A DNA stretch of 64,000 bases from Microbacterium sp. CGR2 (lineage in GTDB: Bacteria; Actinomycetota; Actinomycetes; Actinomycetales; Microbacteriaceae), in contig NZ_RBHX01000001.1 in the NCBI RefSeq assembly GCF_003626735.1, positions 3,596,001 to 3,660,000 on the forward strand, written 5' to 3'. The translations under genes were made by a program, and so were the position numbers. The first letter of the stretch is position 1; each line of letters begins with the position of its first letter. Below the pieces are notes generated by a model. It had not been told where the DNA came from and ran no database searches. It saw nothing but the letters and a program-made list of their open reading frames with translations. This document shows positions 43,298 to 51,609 of this stretch, piece after piece.

Positions 43298-43969
43298 ATG
43301 ACCACCAACAGCCCCACCCCACCCGATCTGCCCGACGCGGGTTCGACCGTGTCGGAGCCTGACTTCGATGGGATTGATCTGTCCGGGCTCCCCGCAGACG
43401 TCGCTGAGAAAGCGAAGAAGTTCGCGAAGCAAACGTTCCAGGCGGACCTGGCGAAGTCGCTCACCGCGGTGGCACGCCCTATCAACTGGCGCACCCTCCC
43501 ACCCACCGACCTCGAGCACGAGCTTCTCGAGCTGAACGGATGGGTCGACTGGCTCCGCCACACCTACGGCCTCCCCGCCCAAGTTGTCCCGCCGATGTGG
43601 CATCGCCACCCCGAGCTCCTCTGGGAGCTGTCCGCCCTGCGCCAGCACTGGCTGTTCTGCTTCGACCCGCAAGCCAAAGGCAACCAGGCACTCGCCTGGC
43701 ACCACGATTTCAGCGTCGCCCGCGAACGATTGCGGGACTGGGTCACGATCTCCGGCACCCGCCTGGACCGCGACCGCCCCACCCGCATCACAGTGTGGCC
43801 AGGAGGCGAAGCCGAAGACTGGACAGAACCCGACACCACCGAACGCGCCGTCGCGAAGCGCACGGACGATTTCCTCGCGTTCGTCGAGGAGCAGGTCAAG
43901 GCCCGGATTGCGGAGCAGGACGCGACGATCCGGGAAATCGTGAAGATCGATTGGAGCGAGCAGTCATGA
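43298..43969 (+). CDS. Hypothetical ICE protein
   Basis: 223 residues from ATG 43298 (CGGGAG upstream). Helical, soluble, Trp-rich central region (WRTLPPTDLEHELLELNGWVDWLRHTYGLPAQVVPPMWHRHPELLWELSALRQHWLFCFDPQAKGNQALAWHHDFSVARERLRDW), a pattern often annotated as DUF4913-like in actinobacterial elements. It overlaps the next gene (ATGA). Function unknown. Confidence 0.7.
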   Translation: MTTNSPTPPDLPDAGSTVSEPDFDGIDLSGLPADVAEKAKKFAKQTFQADLAKSLTAVARPINWRTLPPTDLEHELLELNGWVDWLRHTYGLPAQVVPPMWHRHPELLWELSALRQHWLFCFDPQAKGNQALAWHHDFSVARERLRDWVTISGTRLDRDRPTRITVWPGGEAEDWTEPDTTERAVAKRTDDFLAFVEEQVKARIAEQDATIREIVKIDWSEQS

Positions 43970-44175
43970 CCGAACAGACCGGTGACGTCCTCGTTTCACC
44001 GTTGCGGGACAGCCGGGAGATCGCGGCGTTCCTGCGGGTGTCGGAATCGACGCTGTCGAGGTGGCGGGCCGAGAAGAAAGGGCCCCCGTTCATCCGGATC
44101 GGTGGGGTGACGAGGTACCGCATCGAACAGGTCGAGCACTGGCTCGCCTCCCTCGGCACCGATGAGCACGCCTGA
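43966..44175 (+). CDS. HTH DNA-binding protein, excisionase candidate
   Basis: 69 residues, ATG overlapping the upstream stop. MerR/HTH_17-like: VSPLRDSREIAAFLRVSESTLSRWRAEKKGPPFIRIGGVTRYRIEQVEHWLASLG. Such small proteins next to a tyrosine integrase are usually the excisionase (Xis). Overlaps the integrase start by 14 bases. Confidence 0.8.
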   Translation: MTEQTGDVLVSPLRDSREIAAFLRVSESTLSRWRAEKKGPPFIRIGGVTRYRIEQVEHWLASLGTDEHA

Positions 44176-45406
44176 ACCGACCGCGCCTCTGCCGGTGCCG
44201 CCGATCGGGGTGAAGGTCACCACCGACCTTGAACACCGTGCCTCGGGGATCCGTGCTCGTGCCCGCTGGATCGACCCCCACACCCGCAAACGGGTCACCC
44301 GCGCCCTCGTCGTCCCCGACGAGGACGCCGCGGACGAGTTCTTTCAATACCTGCAGGCCTCCGCCGAACTGGGGATCGACAAACGCATCCTGTTCTCCGA
44401 CTATGTCGAGATGATCGGCGACCGGTGGCAGCGGGGCCTGGACCCGACGTCCACCGTCGACGGCTACAAGCTCGGACTCCGCCTCCGCGTCCTCCCCGCC
44501 CTCGGGCACCTGCCACTGTCGCAGATCACGGCCGGGATGATCGATCGCACCATCGACCAGTGGGAAACCCAGCACTCGGCGTCGACCATCAAGAACACCA
44601 TCGCGCCTCTCGTCCGCGTCCTCGACGAAGCCGTCCGCGACGACCTCCTGCTCAGCAACCCCGCCCGCAACCGGTCCCGACGCTCGCTCGGGAAATCGGC
44701 CCTCAACCTGAACGAGGATGACCAGTCACCGCGCCTGCACGCGCTCAAGGATCTCGCGGCCCTCACGACGTTGGCGGATCGGTGTGGGGCGGTGCATCAG
44801 AGCTATTCCGACTTCGTGATGCTCTGCGCGCTCCTCGCGGCCCGCGGCTCCGAGATCTCCGGCCTCCAAGTCGGCGACATCGACTGGGACCAACGGATCG
44901 TCACGATCCGCCGCCAAACCTACCCAGGCGCAGGCGGGCTCGTCACCAAACGAACCAAGGGACGAGACATCCGGCACGTCCCCATCCTGCAAGCGCTCGC
45001 CCCCGTGCTTGAGCGCCTCACCGCAGACCGTGAGCCTGACGAACGGCTACTGACCGGACCCCGCGGTGGCGTGCTCACTACCGCCTCCGTGCGGGACGCG
45101 ACGAAATGGGATCAGCTCGTCACCGATCTTGAACTGACGAGCCTCACCCGGCACGGCCTCCGTCACACCGGAGCAACCTGGCTCGCCGACGCCGGCATCC
45201 CCCTCCACGTCCTCCAAGGCATCCTCGGCCACAAATCCATCGAGACCACCCGCGGCTACTTGCACCCGGACACCAGGCACCTCACCGACGCCGCCGCCCG
45301 CGCGAACGCGTTCCTCAACGAACAAGAAAATCCCCACTCCGCGACACCGCGCCTCTCTCCCCGAGCGGGATCAATGGCCCGCGCCGAGCACCGTAGATGG
45401 ACGTAG
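44162..45406 (+). CDS. Tyrosine recombinase (ICE integrase)
   Basis: 414 residues. N-terminal arm-binding part, SAM-like core binding (FSDYVEMIGDRWQRGLDPTSTVDGYKLGLRLRVLPALG), catalytic domain with Arg in AARGSEISGLQVGD, HxLRH in LTRHGLRHTGATWLADAGIPL, GHKSIETTRGYLH with the nucleophilic Tyr. A decayed relative at 58083-58487 keeps the SLTRHGLRH/LQGILGH pattern. Together with it, integration at tRNA-Pro is likely, but no tRNA or att sequence was found within ~350 bp downstream of this gene. Confidence 0.93.
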   Translation: MSTPEPTAPLPVPPIGVKVTTDLEHRASGIRARARWIDPHTRKRVTRALVVPDEDAADEFFQYLQASAELGIDKRILFSDYVEMIGDRWQRGLDPTSTVDGYKLGLRLRVLPALGHLPLSQITAGMIDRTIDQWETQHSASTIKNTIAPLVRVLDEAVRDDLLLSNPARNRSRRSLGKSALNLNEDDQSPRLHALKDLAALTTLADRCGAVHQSYSDFVMLCALLAARGSEISGLQVGDIDWDQRIVTIRRQTYPGAGGLVTKRTKGRDIRHVPILQALAPVLERLTADREPDERLLTGPRGGVLTTASVRDATKWDQLVTDLELTSLTRHGLRHTGATWLADAGIPLHVLQGILGHKSIETTRGYLHPDTRHLTDAAARANAFLNEQENPHSATPRLSPRAGSMARAEHRRWT

Positions 45407-45784
45407 CAACGCCATGAATGCAAACGCCCTGTCACCCGACGCGCCCTTCGTACAGCTGATGCGCGCCGTCTCTTCCGATGCGGACATGAACTCAACGTCG
45501 AACTCGTTCGGCTGGTAGGCAGTGTCGAAACGACCCATGTCGACGACAATGCATCATCCTCGTTGGTGCCCATGCGGCCCGCGTCGACCAGCCGGCGCGG
45601 AGGCCAACCGCGCGTTCCTGGGTGGACCCGGGCCCTATAGCGCGCGGGGTGAGCCGTCTCACAGGACGATTCCCCGGAGCAGCGTCACGCTCAATGCAAT
45701 CACTCGCCCGGAGCGAGGCGCGGTTTCAGGATCGGTCCGTTAGACAAGTGGACTCGCCTGCTGACCCGTGCCGTCCGTCTCGCG
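45407..45784. other. Region after integrase, no gene recognised
   Basis: No open frame here resembles a known family, and no tRNA 3'-end or att-like direct repeat is evident. This is where an attachment site would be expected if the element ended at its integrase. Confidence 0.35.
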
Positions 45785-45847
45785 ATGGACGGGAGCGTCT
45801 CAGAGTTCGGAAATGTCCACCCCGCGGGGGATCTCATCGGAGCGGCT

Positions 45848-46090
45848 ATGCGATCGGATGGAGTCATGCCCAGTCACGCAGAGAATGCTTGGTCCGAGAA
45901 CGATGAGACGGTGCTCAGGATCGTCCAGACGCTCATTGAGGTCAAGGTCGCGGTTCATGCCCTCGGCGAGAACCTCCCGGCGTCCGAGCGTGCGTTACAG
46001 CGCTGCCTCACGATTGACTCCCTCGATCAGACGATCGAGTACGCGCGTCAGCACTATCTAATCCCCAGAGGCATCGACGTCAGCATGTAG
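45848..46090 (+). CDS. Hypothetical small helical protein
   Basis: About 80 residues from ATG 45848 (CGGAGCGG upstream); other starts at 45785 and 45866 are possible. Composition is protein-like and helical (SENDETVLRIVQTLIEVKVAVHALGENLPASERALQRCLTIDSLDQTIEYARQHYLIPRG). No family recognised. It converges on and overlaps the lanB tail by 33 bp, which lowers confidence. Confidence 0.4.
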   Translation: MRSDGVMPSHAENAWSENDETVLRIVQTLIEVKVAVHALGENLPASERALQRCLTIDSLDQTIEYARQHYLIPRGIDVSM

Positions 46091-48778
46091 GGCAGAGCAG
46101 TCGTCGCGTGAGAGGAAAGCGCGCCGACTCCGCCGCGCTGCGTCGATCGGATGGATGGCCCGATGCGCCGTCGTCTCGTGTTCCCCAATGCAACCTGCTC
46201 GGTTAAGCGAGAGGTGGCCCAGCGACTCGAGGACTTGGTCGGAGAGCGGTCCACGAGCGGCGGCAAACCTGGTGATCGCGCTCCGGAGGTCCGCGACGGG
46301 CTCCTGGAGTCTAGTGTCAAGCAGCTCGAGCAGCGAGCATTCGCCATCCCAGCGCTTAGCGAGGGTGCTGAGTCGAGAGCGGAACGTCTTGAGCCTGGCG
46401 CGCTCGCCGTCGCTCGGTTCACCGAGGTCCCGTCTTCGTTCACTCAACCGCTGGTATTCCCAGAGGAGAGCGGCATGGCAGAGCATGTCGCCTTCTGAGT
46501 CGTGGTGGAGGCCCGGCAGCGTGGCGGTTGCGAGGGCGAGACGAGCGTCCGCCCCGAAAACGCTGAAGAGTTCTTCCGCACCCCGGTCGGCCACCTCGTA
46601 TCGCTGTAGTTCGGGGTAGTACGGCTCGATCACGAACCGGCGGACGATCGGAACTTCGTCTGCGATTTCCGCGCCCAGCTCGTAGAGTTCCTGTGCTGCG
46701 TCTGCTGACCGCTGCCTACGACACCTCACTCGCAGGTGGCTGTCCGGGTCTTTGTAGCGCAGGAAGAATGCCGGGCTGTCGGCAGCCCATTTCTCGCTGA
46801 ACCACGTGCCCAGACGACCGCGGAGTAGGGAGTTGTGAGCAGTCGACGGTGCATAAAGCTTCAACGTGGCCCATCCAGGCGCTGCCTGCGTCTTCGCCGA
46901 TGCAGGTGAACCTGGAGTGGATCGGACTGCGGGTTGGGCAGTGCTCTCCGCTCGGATGGCAGGTATGTGAGTGAGAACGATCTCGCTCACATACCGTCGC
47001 GAACCCGCGTCGCGCGCCAGCGGGTGAACGCCGTCAACGAAGGCCTCCGAAAGGGCCAGGCTCGAGCGCCGGGCAAGGCTCGCGAGATAGCTGCGCCCTG
47101 CAGATGATCTGGAGTCGACGACCACCTTGCGATCGCCATCTTGGACTGTGAGATAGCGCGGCAGTCCGTTCAGCCGTCCCCATTCAGTGAAGTCATCGGA
47201 GGTGCGAACTGACTTCGGAACTCGCCACTGCGCCGCGGCGACGATGTCCTCTCCGAAGCGAACACGCGGCATCGATGACTGGTTGGTGGCCGCTACGCCC
47301 CAATCGAAGGCGGAAACCTGTCGGACGTGTTGCTGATGCAGGGCGGCGAGAAATTCGTATGCCGGGTGGAGAAGCGCAGGATTGTAAGCAGAGAAGTGAA
47401 GAGGAAGCACGCGCTCTCCGCTTCGTCCATCGACCGCCCTCAAATGCACACCATCGAATTCGACGAGAAGGTCCGCGAGTTCGATCTGACGTGCGCCGCC
47501 CCCTGCCCCGACGACGATCTCGCGAGAGAGTTCTCGGGGGCGTGCGACGAGATCCAGGTGCTCGCCGAGCTGTGGAACCACCGAAAGGTCTGCGACCCTG
47601 TGACCCAGTCGCTTCCACCAACGTTCGATGGCCTGGCCAGCTGTGACTGTGCTTGAATCCTGCCCGAGCATGAGTCGAGCACTTGTGGTCCTCGCTTGGC
47701 GGAACGCGGTAGCCGGTAGGTACCAAAGGGGGCGCCCGTCGGAGTCCTCAAGCGGTTCGAGTACAACATCGAGCGGCATTGTCGCCTCGGTGCCATCCCA
47801 TTCCGAAGCTGCACGAAACCGGTCGATCCATTCCCTGGTGAGGTGCGCTTCGCCATTGACCGCGGTCGCGGAGAACCTCGCTAGCTCCGCGACGAGTTCG
47901 CGTTCTGAGGTCTGGAGGTGGCGAGCACGGAAGGCCGCATCGTAGGCACCGATGCCGCGTGGGGCGACCACCTCACGTAGGGGTATCAGTTCGTCAGGGC
48001 CGAAACGCTCGACGAACCGGTCGGTGTAGGCGCCCAGTGCCTTCTGGTCGCCTGTCGCAGACCTGTAGTCGAGCGCCTCGATGAGCCCCGAAGCCCGGTC
48101 GGCCATCTGCCAGGAAAGCCGCAGCGGGACCGTATGAACCAAGGAAGGCACCGGGCTGGTGGGAACGATCTGCGTGGCGTTCCGTGCATCCACCAGGAAC
48201 CCCTGGTCGCAGAGGTCGTCTACAGCGGCACGCACCCGCTCAGAGCTCGACGATGGAAACAAGCCGACAAGATGGGAGACCAGGTCTGCGACACTCCTCG
48301 GCGAAGAGGCGTGCCGTGCGACTTCTTCGATCACGCGTGTCCTCGGCACGCTCACGCTCTCCCTTGCCGATCGTCCCGCGGTAGACACCGTCTTCTCGAC
48401 CCAGATCCGTTCCGCGCTTTCCAGAGCGAAAGGGGACCAGCGGAGCATAGGAACCAACTGCTCACCCACCACCGGTGCGCGTCGCAGCGGAGGCGCAGTG
48501 ACAAGCTGAGTTGGCTCATCGGTGACCCTCCCTGCGTCGACGCCGGAGGCTTCCCCCAAAGGGGTCGCTCGCGAGATCGAACGTGCGAGCCACATTCGCA
48601 CGGCGCGTATCTGAGCGGGATCTGGCTTCTCCGGCACTTCGACACCAACGCTGTCAGCCACGCGACTGAACCACGGCTCCTGGGCCAACGAAAGCATGGT
48701 CTCTTCGGAAGTCCAGACAGAAGGAAGATCAGCCACACTGCCGGCAGCCCTACGCATCAGGAAGACGTCATGGATCAC
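46058..48778 (-). CDS. lanB: Class I lanthipeptide dehydratase (LanB)
   Basis: 906 residues. The N-terminal ~650 residues follow the glutamylation (lant_dehydr_N) domain: VRMWLARSISRATPLGEASGVDAGRV, PLRLSWQMADRASGLIEAL, FVERFGPDELIPLREVVAPRGIGAYDAAF, RARHLQTSERELVAELARFSATAVNGEAHLT, HFSAYNPALLHPAYEFLAALHQQ. The C-terminal SpaB_C elimination domain is present too: LYAPSTAHNSLLRGRLGTWFSEKW...PAFFLRYKDPDSHLRVRCR, RRFVIEPYYPELQRYEV. It uses glutamyl-tRNA to dehydrate Ser/Thr of the precursor. ATG overlaps the LanC stop. Confidence 0.88.
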   Translation of the reverse strand: MIHDVFLMRRAAGSVADLPSVWTSEETMLSLAQEPWFSRVADSVGVEVPEKPDPAQIRAVRMWLARSISRATPLGEASGVDAGRVTDEPTQLVTAPPLRRAPVVGEQLVPMLRWSPFALESAERIWVEKTVSTAGRSARESVSVPRTRVIEEVARHASSPRSVADLVSHLVGLFPSSSSERVRAAVDDLCDQGFLVDARNATQIVPTSPVPSLVHTVPLRLSWQMADRASGLIEALDYRSATGDQKALGAYTDRFVERFGPDELIPLREVVAPRGIGAYDAAFRARHLQTSERELVAELARFSATAVNGEAHLTREWIDRFRAASEWDGTEATMPLDVVLEPLEDSDGRPLWYLPATAFRQARTTSARLMLGQDSSTVTAGQAIERWWKRLGHRVADLSVVPQLGEHLDLVARPRELSREIVVGAGGGARQIELADLLVEFDGVHLRAVDGRSGERVLPLHFSAYNPALLHPAYEFLAALHQQHVRQVSAFDWGVAATNQSSMPRVRFGEDIVAAAQWRVPKSVRTSDDFTEWGRLNGLPRYLTVQDGDRKVVVDSRSSAGRSYLASLARRSSLALSEAFVDGVHPLARDAGSRRYVSEIVLTHIPAIRAESTAQPAVRSTPGSPASAKTQAAPGWATLKLYAPSTAHNSLLRGRLGTWFSEKWAADSPAFFLRYKDPDSHLRVRCRRQRSADAAQELYELGAEIADEVPIVRRFVIEPYYPELQRYEVADRGAEELFSVFGADARLALATATLPGLHHDSEGDMLCHAALLWEYQRLSERRRDLGEPSDGERARLKTFRSRLSTLAKRWDGECSLLELLDTRLQEPVADLRSAITRFAAARGPLSDQVLESLGHLSLNRAGCIGEHETTAHRAIHPIDAARRSRRAFLSRDDCSALHADVDASGD

Positions 48779-49867
48779 GCGACACTCCTACCCGGGACAC
48801 CAAGCAGCAGCTCCACGAGACGTTGCGCCTGAGCGCTGTTTGAAAGACACAGAGCTACCAGCGCGCCGGTGACACCTGAGGCCAGCTCGATGTTCGTGTC
48901 GGGCTTGACCTCGAATTGTTCGACCTCAACCATGAGCCTGGTCGTCAGCGACCGGAACATGGCGTCGGCATCGGCGTTATCCATGTGGTTGGCGAACGCA
49001 CCTGCCATTGCCACGGAGCCACCGAGCCCGTGACAGAGCGAGAGTGGGTCCTTCTCAGGCGTACCCGCATCCATCCCGTACCGAAACAGATCCCAGGCCA
49101 ATTTGAGCAGTTCGGTGTCATCCGTCTCGATCGCGGTGCGGAGAACTGCAATCGAAACACCTGCATGTCCGGCGCACCAACTCGAGGGCACCCATTTCAA
49201 CGGACCACCGCTGGTCTGATAGCTCAACTCAACGATCCGTCGAGCCGCCTGCGGAAGCGCTGGGTCGGCTGGGGCCAGGGACGCCAGAGCGGAAAGGGTG
49301 CCGGCCAGACCGTGCGCGTAGCTAAGCGGCCGCATGTCCTGAGGCGGCTCAATCGTCAACCGCTCGAGACCGTTCGTCAAAGTCAATCGCAGTGTTTCAG
49401 CGACGGAAACAGAAGGTGGAAGCTCCTCAGTGATGCATGAGATGAGCGATACCCGGCAGGCCTGCAACCCAGTCGGCCGGGAGGCTCCTATCCCATCCTT
49501 CTAGCGACGTAGTGCGAGCACGAGCGACTGATTCAAGTCCGGCCGCACTTGGTGCGACAGCGCTCACGATTCGAGCGGCGATGAGGAGCCCCGAGGACCC
49601 AATGAAAAGACCCGGACCTCGCACGGGGATCTCCCTGCCCTTCTCGAGGCCAGCCCGCAACAGAGTTGAAGCGACATCCGCATCCGCCGTGACCACGGCA
49701 TGCATGCACGCAAGGCCGGGGAGACCACGACCAAGCGTGACTGGTTCGTAAGACCCGCCTTCGCGAGAAGAAGTAGCCACCAGCATTTGCAAGGCGTCAC
49801 CGGCATCGCTCAGATCCACCGTCTTCGCTCGCGCAACATCGGCTGCGCTCGAGTCAACGAGCCTCAT
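48775..49867 (-). pseudogene. lanC: LanC-like lanthionine cyclase, split by a frameshift
   Basis: Two adjacent frames together give a LanC of about 364 residues. The first (49427-49867) has three GxxG helices (GRGLPGLACM, GSSGLLIAAR, DWVAGLPGIAHLM) and ends in a TGA at 49427; the second continues with ITEELPPSVSVAETL, then SYAHGLAGTLSAL, zinc ligands SSWCAGHAGVS and LCHGLGGSVAMAGA, and ASGVTGALVAL. The break lies near 49427-49440; the total length leaves one extra base. Either LanC is inactive, is made as two parts (a TTG at 49467 is possible), or the sequence has an error. Zinc-binding Cys/Cys/His are all in the second part. Confidence 0.83.
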
Positions 49868-49924
49868 GCGATCAACTTCCTCGTCGCTCCTTACGATCTG
49901 CGCTGGCCCATTCAGCGTGAAGAA

Positions 49925-49972
49925 GCGCCCAGCCGGTCGTGCCCCAGATGCGAGCGGCGACCGGCTGGGCGC
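49925..49972 (-). terminator. Attenuator/partial terminator between lanA and lanC
   Basis: A perfect 15-bp inverted repeat (GCGCCCAGCCGGTCG and its complement) with an 18-nt loop, just after the lanA stop. On the minus strand it is followed by TTCTTCAC rather than a run of T. Such hairpins set a high ratio of precursor to enzyme transcripts in lanthipeptide operons. Confidence 0.75.
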
Positions 49973-49978
49973 TTGTGG

Positions 49979-50146
49979 TTACGCGCACGAAGGGCGCGTA
50001 ACGCCGCAGAAGATCGTCGGCAACGTGATACCTGTGCTCGCCTGTGGGCGAAGGTCATCCTCGGTCATCGAGGCGACGTCGAAATCGAACGAGAATTCGT
50101 CGACGGCCACCTCTTCGTGCTCAAGAACAGCAGAACCGGTGTTCAT
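49979..50146 (-). CDS. lanA: Class I lanthipeptide precursor (LanA)
   Basis: 55 residues, ATG 50144-50146 with an excellent RBS (GAGGAGGTG). Leader: acidic, with FSFDFDVASM resembling the F-N/D-L-D box of class I leaders (FDFDV at residues 20-24), ending near DDLRPQ. Core: ASTGITLPTIF then CGVTRPSCA, with Thr/Ser at several positions and two Cys (residues 47 and 54), so at most two (methyl)lanthionine rings. No known lanthipeptide core is recognised. Followed by an attenuator, then lanC and lanB. No dedicated LanP or LanT is in the operon. Confidence 0.85.
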   Translation of the reverse strand: MNTGSAVLEHEEVAVDEFSFDFDVASMTEDDLRPQASTGITLPTIFCGVTRPSCA

Positions 50147-50188
50147 TTTTCACCTCCTCTCCGAACAGGTTTGGCAGGGTATGCCCAT

Positions 50189-50217
50189 AACATAACCGTT
50201 ACGACCAGGCGTGTAAA
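50189..50217 (-). promoter_or_regulatory. lanA promoter (shared with SDP operon)
   Basis: Minus strand: -35 TTTACA at 50212-50217 and -10 TATGTT at 50189-50194 with a 17-bp spacer. The spacer ends in CGTAACGGT; with the -10 it forms TAACGGTTA, a nine-base dyad (TAAC-G-GTTA). Over 41 bp the region is 36/41 identical to 54571-54607-type sequence before the SdpC-like gene. Likely operator for a shared regulator. Confidence 0.82.
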
Positions 50218-50272
50218 GTAATGGACGGCGTCGTCTTAAACGGTGGGGCGCCTTCCGTTCGGGCGGTCGGCG

Positions 50273-51076
50273 TCAGTGTCCTCTCGCGATGTCGCGCAGG
50301 CTCAGCCCGCCCGCTGCGCGCGCGCCCAGCGCCCCTCCCCCACTCACGTCGAGTGTTGTGCCAGTCGTTCGTGCTGACGCCTCTGAGAGCAGGAAGGCCA
50401 CGGCATCAGCAACTGCACGGGACTCTGCAACGCCACCGAGGACGGAGAACGAGGAAAGGTGTTGCTGCACCTCCGTCAACTGGAACGCGGGGTGGCCGTT
50501 GTCAGTAAAACCGGGAACGACGGTGTTGATGCGAATGCCACGCTCGGCGAGAGCGGGGGCAGCATGCCGCGCGAACGCCTCGATCGCGGTCTTGCTCATC
50601 GCATAGACGATGTCGCTGGGGCTGGCGAAGTGCGCGGCCACTGACGAGACATTCACGATGCTCGAACCCTCCCCCATCCTCTCTGACAGTCGCTGGCCGA
50701 GGAAGAACGGGGCACGCACGTTGACGGCGAAGTACTCGTCGAAGTCTTCCGGTCGGGCTTTTCGCAGGCTCGGGCCCAACATGAGCGCGGCATTGTTGAC
50801 GAGTCCAGCCAGACGCACAGAGCGGTGCTCGGAAAGCGCCGTCGACACGGACGCGATGATCTCTTCGATACCTTCGACGCTCCGGAGATCGCTCCGCACC
50901 ACATCGAGCACCGAAGGCCCGAGCTCACGCTGGACGCGAATCGCCCGAGAGACGTCGGCCACATGATGAAGGACAAGCTTGTAACCGTCGGTTGCAAGCC
51001 TGCGCGCGATCGCCGTCCCGATGCCTCCCGTGCCCCCGGTGACCACCGCTAGCCTGCCCATGGGGTCCGCCATCAT
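50273..51076 (-). CDS. SDR-family oxidoreductase, AvrD-associated
   Basis: 267 residues from ATG 51074-51076, overlapping the upstream stop (ATGA). Cofactor motif LAVVTGGTGGIGTAIARRL, NNAALMLGPS, catalytic IVNVSSVAAHFASPSDIVYAMSKTAI. It is a close paralogue of the SDR at 15101: both contain VVPGFTDNGHPAFQ, SSFSVLGGVA and the same Ser/Tyr/Lys surroundings, a similarity much stronger than between ordinary SDRs. It probably reduces the product of the AvrD-like enzyme. Confidence 0.85.
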   Translation of the reverse strand: MMADPMGRLAVVTGGTGGIGTAIARRLATDGYKLVLHHVADVSRAIRVQRELGPSVLDVVRSDLRSVEGIEEIIASVSTALSEHRSVRLAGLVNNAALMLGPSLRKARPEDFDEYFAVNVRAPFFLGQRLSERMGEGSSIVNVSSVAAHFASPSDIVYAMSKTAIEAFARHAAPALAERGIRINTVVPGFTDNGHPAFQLTEVQQHLSSFSVLGGVAESRAVADAVAFLLSEASARTTGTTLDVSGGGALGARAAGGLSLRDIARGH

Positions 51077-51609
51077 GCAGCCTCGAGCAGTCCGAGAATG
51101 GACGCCGCGGTTCGATTGAGGGTCTCGGATGTCTCGGCCCAACGCTGCTCATGGACGATGATGGTCAGCTGCCCGAGGGCCGCCGACACGAGAACGTCTG
51201 ACGCTTCGTCGACCCGTGTCCCCTCCCGCAAAAGGCCCTGCTCCGACGCCCGCGAGAGCTGCATCCGGACGAACCCGAGCCAGGTTCGGTATGGGCTGAG
51301 TCGGCGTTCGGGGAAGAACGTCCTCGACTCGAAGGTCATGCGCACCCCTGCTCGAACGCGGAGGTCCTGCTCGATGAGCCCTCCGACGGCAGAGAACGCT
51401 GCAACGATGGATTCTAGGGGTGGGACATCATCGATCAACAGCGCTTTCTGCATGTCGTGCATCTTCGAGCGCTCATATTCGAACAGGGCGGTGGCAACCG
51501 GGTGCATCTCTTTGAACTCAGGGCTGTTGCGGGCGGCGGGCACGAGATCGACCACGGCTAACATGGCCAGCTGCTCCTGCAGAGAATCATTCGCGGTCGG
51601 CACGCTCAC
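51073..51609 (-). CDS. Butyrolactone-receptor-like protein without an HTH domain
   Basis: 178 residues, coupled at both ends (ATGA overlaps with AvrD-like and SDR genes). The body matches the ligand-binding domain of gamma-butyrolactone receptors: VPPLESIVAAFSAVGGLIEQDLRVRAGVRMTFESR and SPYRTWLGFVRMQLSRASEQGLLREG, followed by VLVSAALGQLTIIV. The N-terminal ~45 residues (MSVPTANDSLQEQLAMLAVVDLVPAARNSPEFKEMHPVATALFEYERSKM) retain only a trace of the HTH's tail (ATALFEYERSKM). It lacks a DNA-binding domain, so it could sequester signal or form inactive heterodimers with a TetR partner. Confidence 0.7.
   Translation of the reverse strand: MSVPTANDSLQEQLAMLAVVDLVPAARNSPEFKEMHPVATALFEYERSKMHDMQKALLIDDVPPLESIVAAFSAVGGLIEQDLRVRAGVRMTFESRTFFPERRLSPYRTWLGFVRMQLSRASEQGLLREGTRVDEASDVLVSAALGQLTIIVHEQRWAETSETLNRTAASILGLLEAA

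Larger units (their letters stand above)
7544..45406. mobile_element. Integrative and conjugative element backbone (relaxase to integrase), minimum extent
   Basis: The span holds a MobF relaxase, a full set of T4SS genes (VirB4, VirB6-like, VirB8-like, M23 endopeptidase), a VirD4-type coupling protein, SSB, ParB-like and prim-pol genes, a small HTH/excisionase candidate and a tyrosine integrase. Repeated intergenic motifs tie 12.1-42.7 kb together. True ends were not found: the integrase's natural neighbour would be a tRNA, and the nearest is tRNA-Pro at 58.53 kb, so the mobile unit may reach 58.6 kb or have been rearranged. Cargo (11.2-27 kb) interrupts the backbone. Confidence 0.8.
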
